Assembly (NCBI GenBank): GCA_937872125.1 | Contig: CALMNY010000158.1 | Coordinates: 1 to 5,990 of the forward strand | Source of the DNA: an uncultured Candidatus Competibacteraceae bacterium | GTDB lineage: Bacteria > Pseudomonadota > Gammaproteobacteria > Competibacterales > Competibacteraceae | Direction of reading: 5' to 3' | DNA: 5,990 nt | Part shown: positions 5,810-5,990 of the stretch, piece after piece | How positions within the stretch are numbered: position 1 is the stretch's first letter | Layout of the letters: each line of letters begins with the position of its first letter | Translations under genes and position numbers: made by a program | Notes under the pieces: model-generated | The model's database searches: none | Seen by the model: the letters and a program-made list of their open reading frames with translations, nothing else | What the model was told of the DNA's origin: nothing

Positions 5810-5990
5810 ATGGCAAATATTCGCGTTTCTCATCTGGTCAAACAATTCGCCGAGAAAGCCGCCGTCAACGACATTAGCTTTGATCTCGGCGAGCACGAGT
5901 TCCTGGTGCTGGTGGGGCCTTCGGGCTGCGGCAAGACCACCACGCTGCGCATGCTGGCCGGGCTGGAACAGGCCAGCGGCGGCGAGATCT
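5810..5990 (+). CDS. Second ABC transporter ATP-binding protein, N-terminal part (3' end outside window)
   Basis: Sixty residues are visible, starting [13 protein letters not shown] and running to the right edge with no stop. The residues [17 protein letters not shown] lead into Walker [10 protein letters not shown] (36-44), then [15 protein letters not shown], the standard start of MalK/UgpC-like sugar-importer ATPases. It is not a copy of ATPase 1: outside the Walker A region the two differ at most positions, and it lacks the insert (about residues 14-24) that ATPase 1 has before the first conserved strand. The nine-base spacing and shared strand place it in the same operon. It may form a heterodimer with ATPase 1, or begin a further transporter module. 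The Q-loop, signature and Walker B motifs lie outside the window, so activity cannot be judged. Confidence 0.92.
   Translation, partial: MANIRVSHLVKQFAEKAAVNDISFDLGEHEFLVLVGPSGCGKTTTLRMLAGLEQASGGEI

Overview
This GC-rich window is packed with genes on one strand. It reads as part of a bacterial carbohydrate-uptake locus. In order it holds the 3' end of a gene for a repeat protein with carbohydrate-binding-module-like domains, then a nearly complete ABC importer of the CUT1 (MalEFGK/UgpABCE-like) type. The importer consists of a Tat-exported lipoprotein binding protein, two inner-membrane permeases, one complete ATPase, and the start of a second, different ATPase that runs off the right edge. 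There are no RNA genes, insertion sequences, CRISPR arrays or opposite-strand genes that I can support.

The organism cannot be fixed from this sequence. The high GC, the twin-arginine lipoprotein binding protein, the ATG/Shine-Dalgarno gene starts and the two ATPase genes in tandem would fit a Chloroflexota (Anaerolineae-like) bacterium or a similar environmental heterotroph. This is an inference from gene style, not a match to a known genome.

Layout: 1-935 is the C-terminal 310 residues of a protein made of 162-residue tandem repeats. 936-1004 is a short gap with a strong stem-loop and the ribosome-binding site of the binding protein. 1005-2657 is the binding protein. 2658-2734 is a second gap with a perfect 12-bp stem-loop and a ribosome-binding site. 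2735-3649 and 3663-4676 are the two permeases, 13 bases apart. 4673-5800 is ATPase 1, whose start overlaps the stop of permease 2 in an ATGA junction. 5810-5990 is the N-terminal part of ATPase 2. No gene-free stretch exceeds 80 bases.

Likely joint function: the binding protein, anchored outside the membrane, captures a sugar or sugar-like solute. The permease pair moves it inward, and the ATPases, possibly as a heterodimer, drive transport. The repeat protein upstream may hold or attack a polysaccharide that yields the transported solute. Its enzymatic part, if any, lies outside the window. The most noteworthy points are the recently duplicated or homogenised repeats, the two stem-loops bracketing the binding-protein gene, the paired ATPase genes, and a non-canonical EAA loop in the second permease. 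I see no clearly novel system here. It looks like an ordinary uptake operon with a few unusual details.
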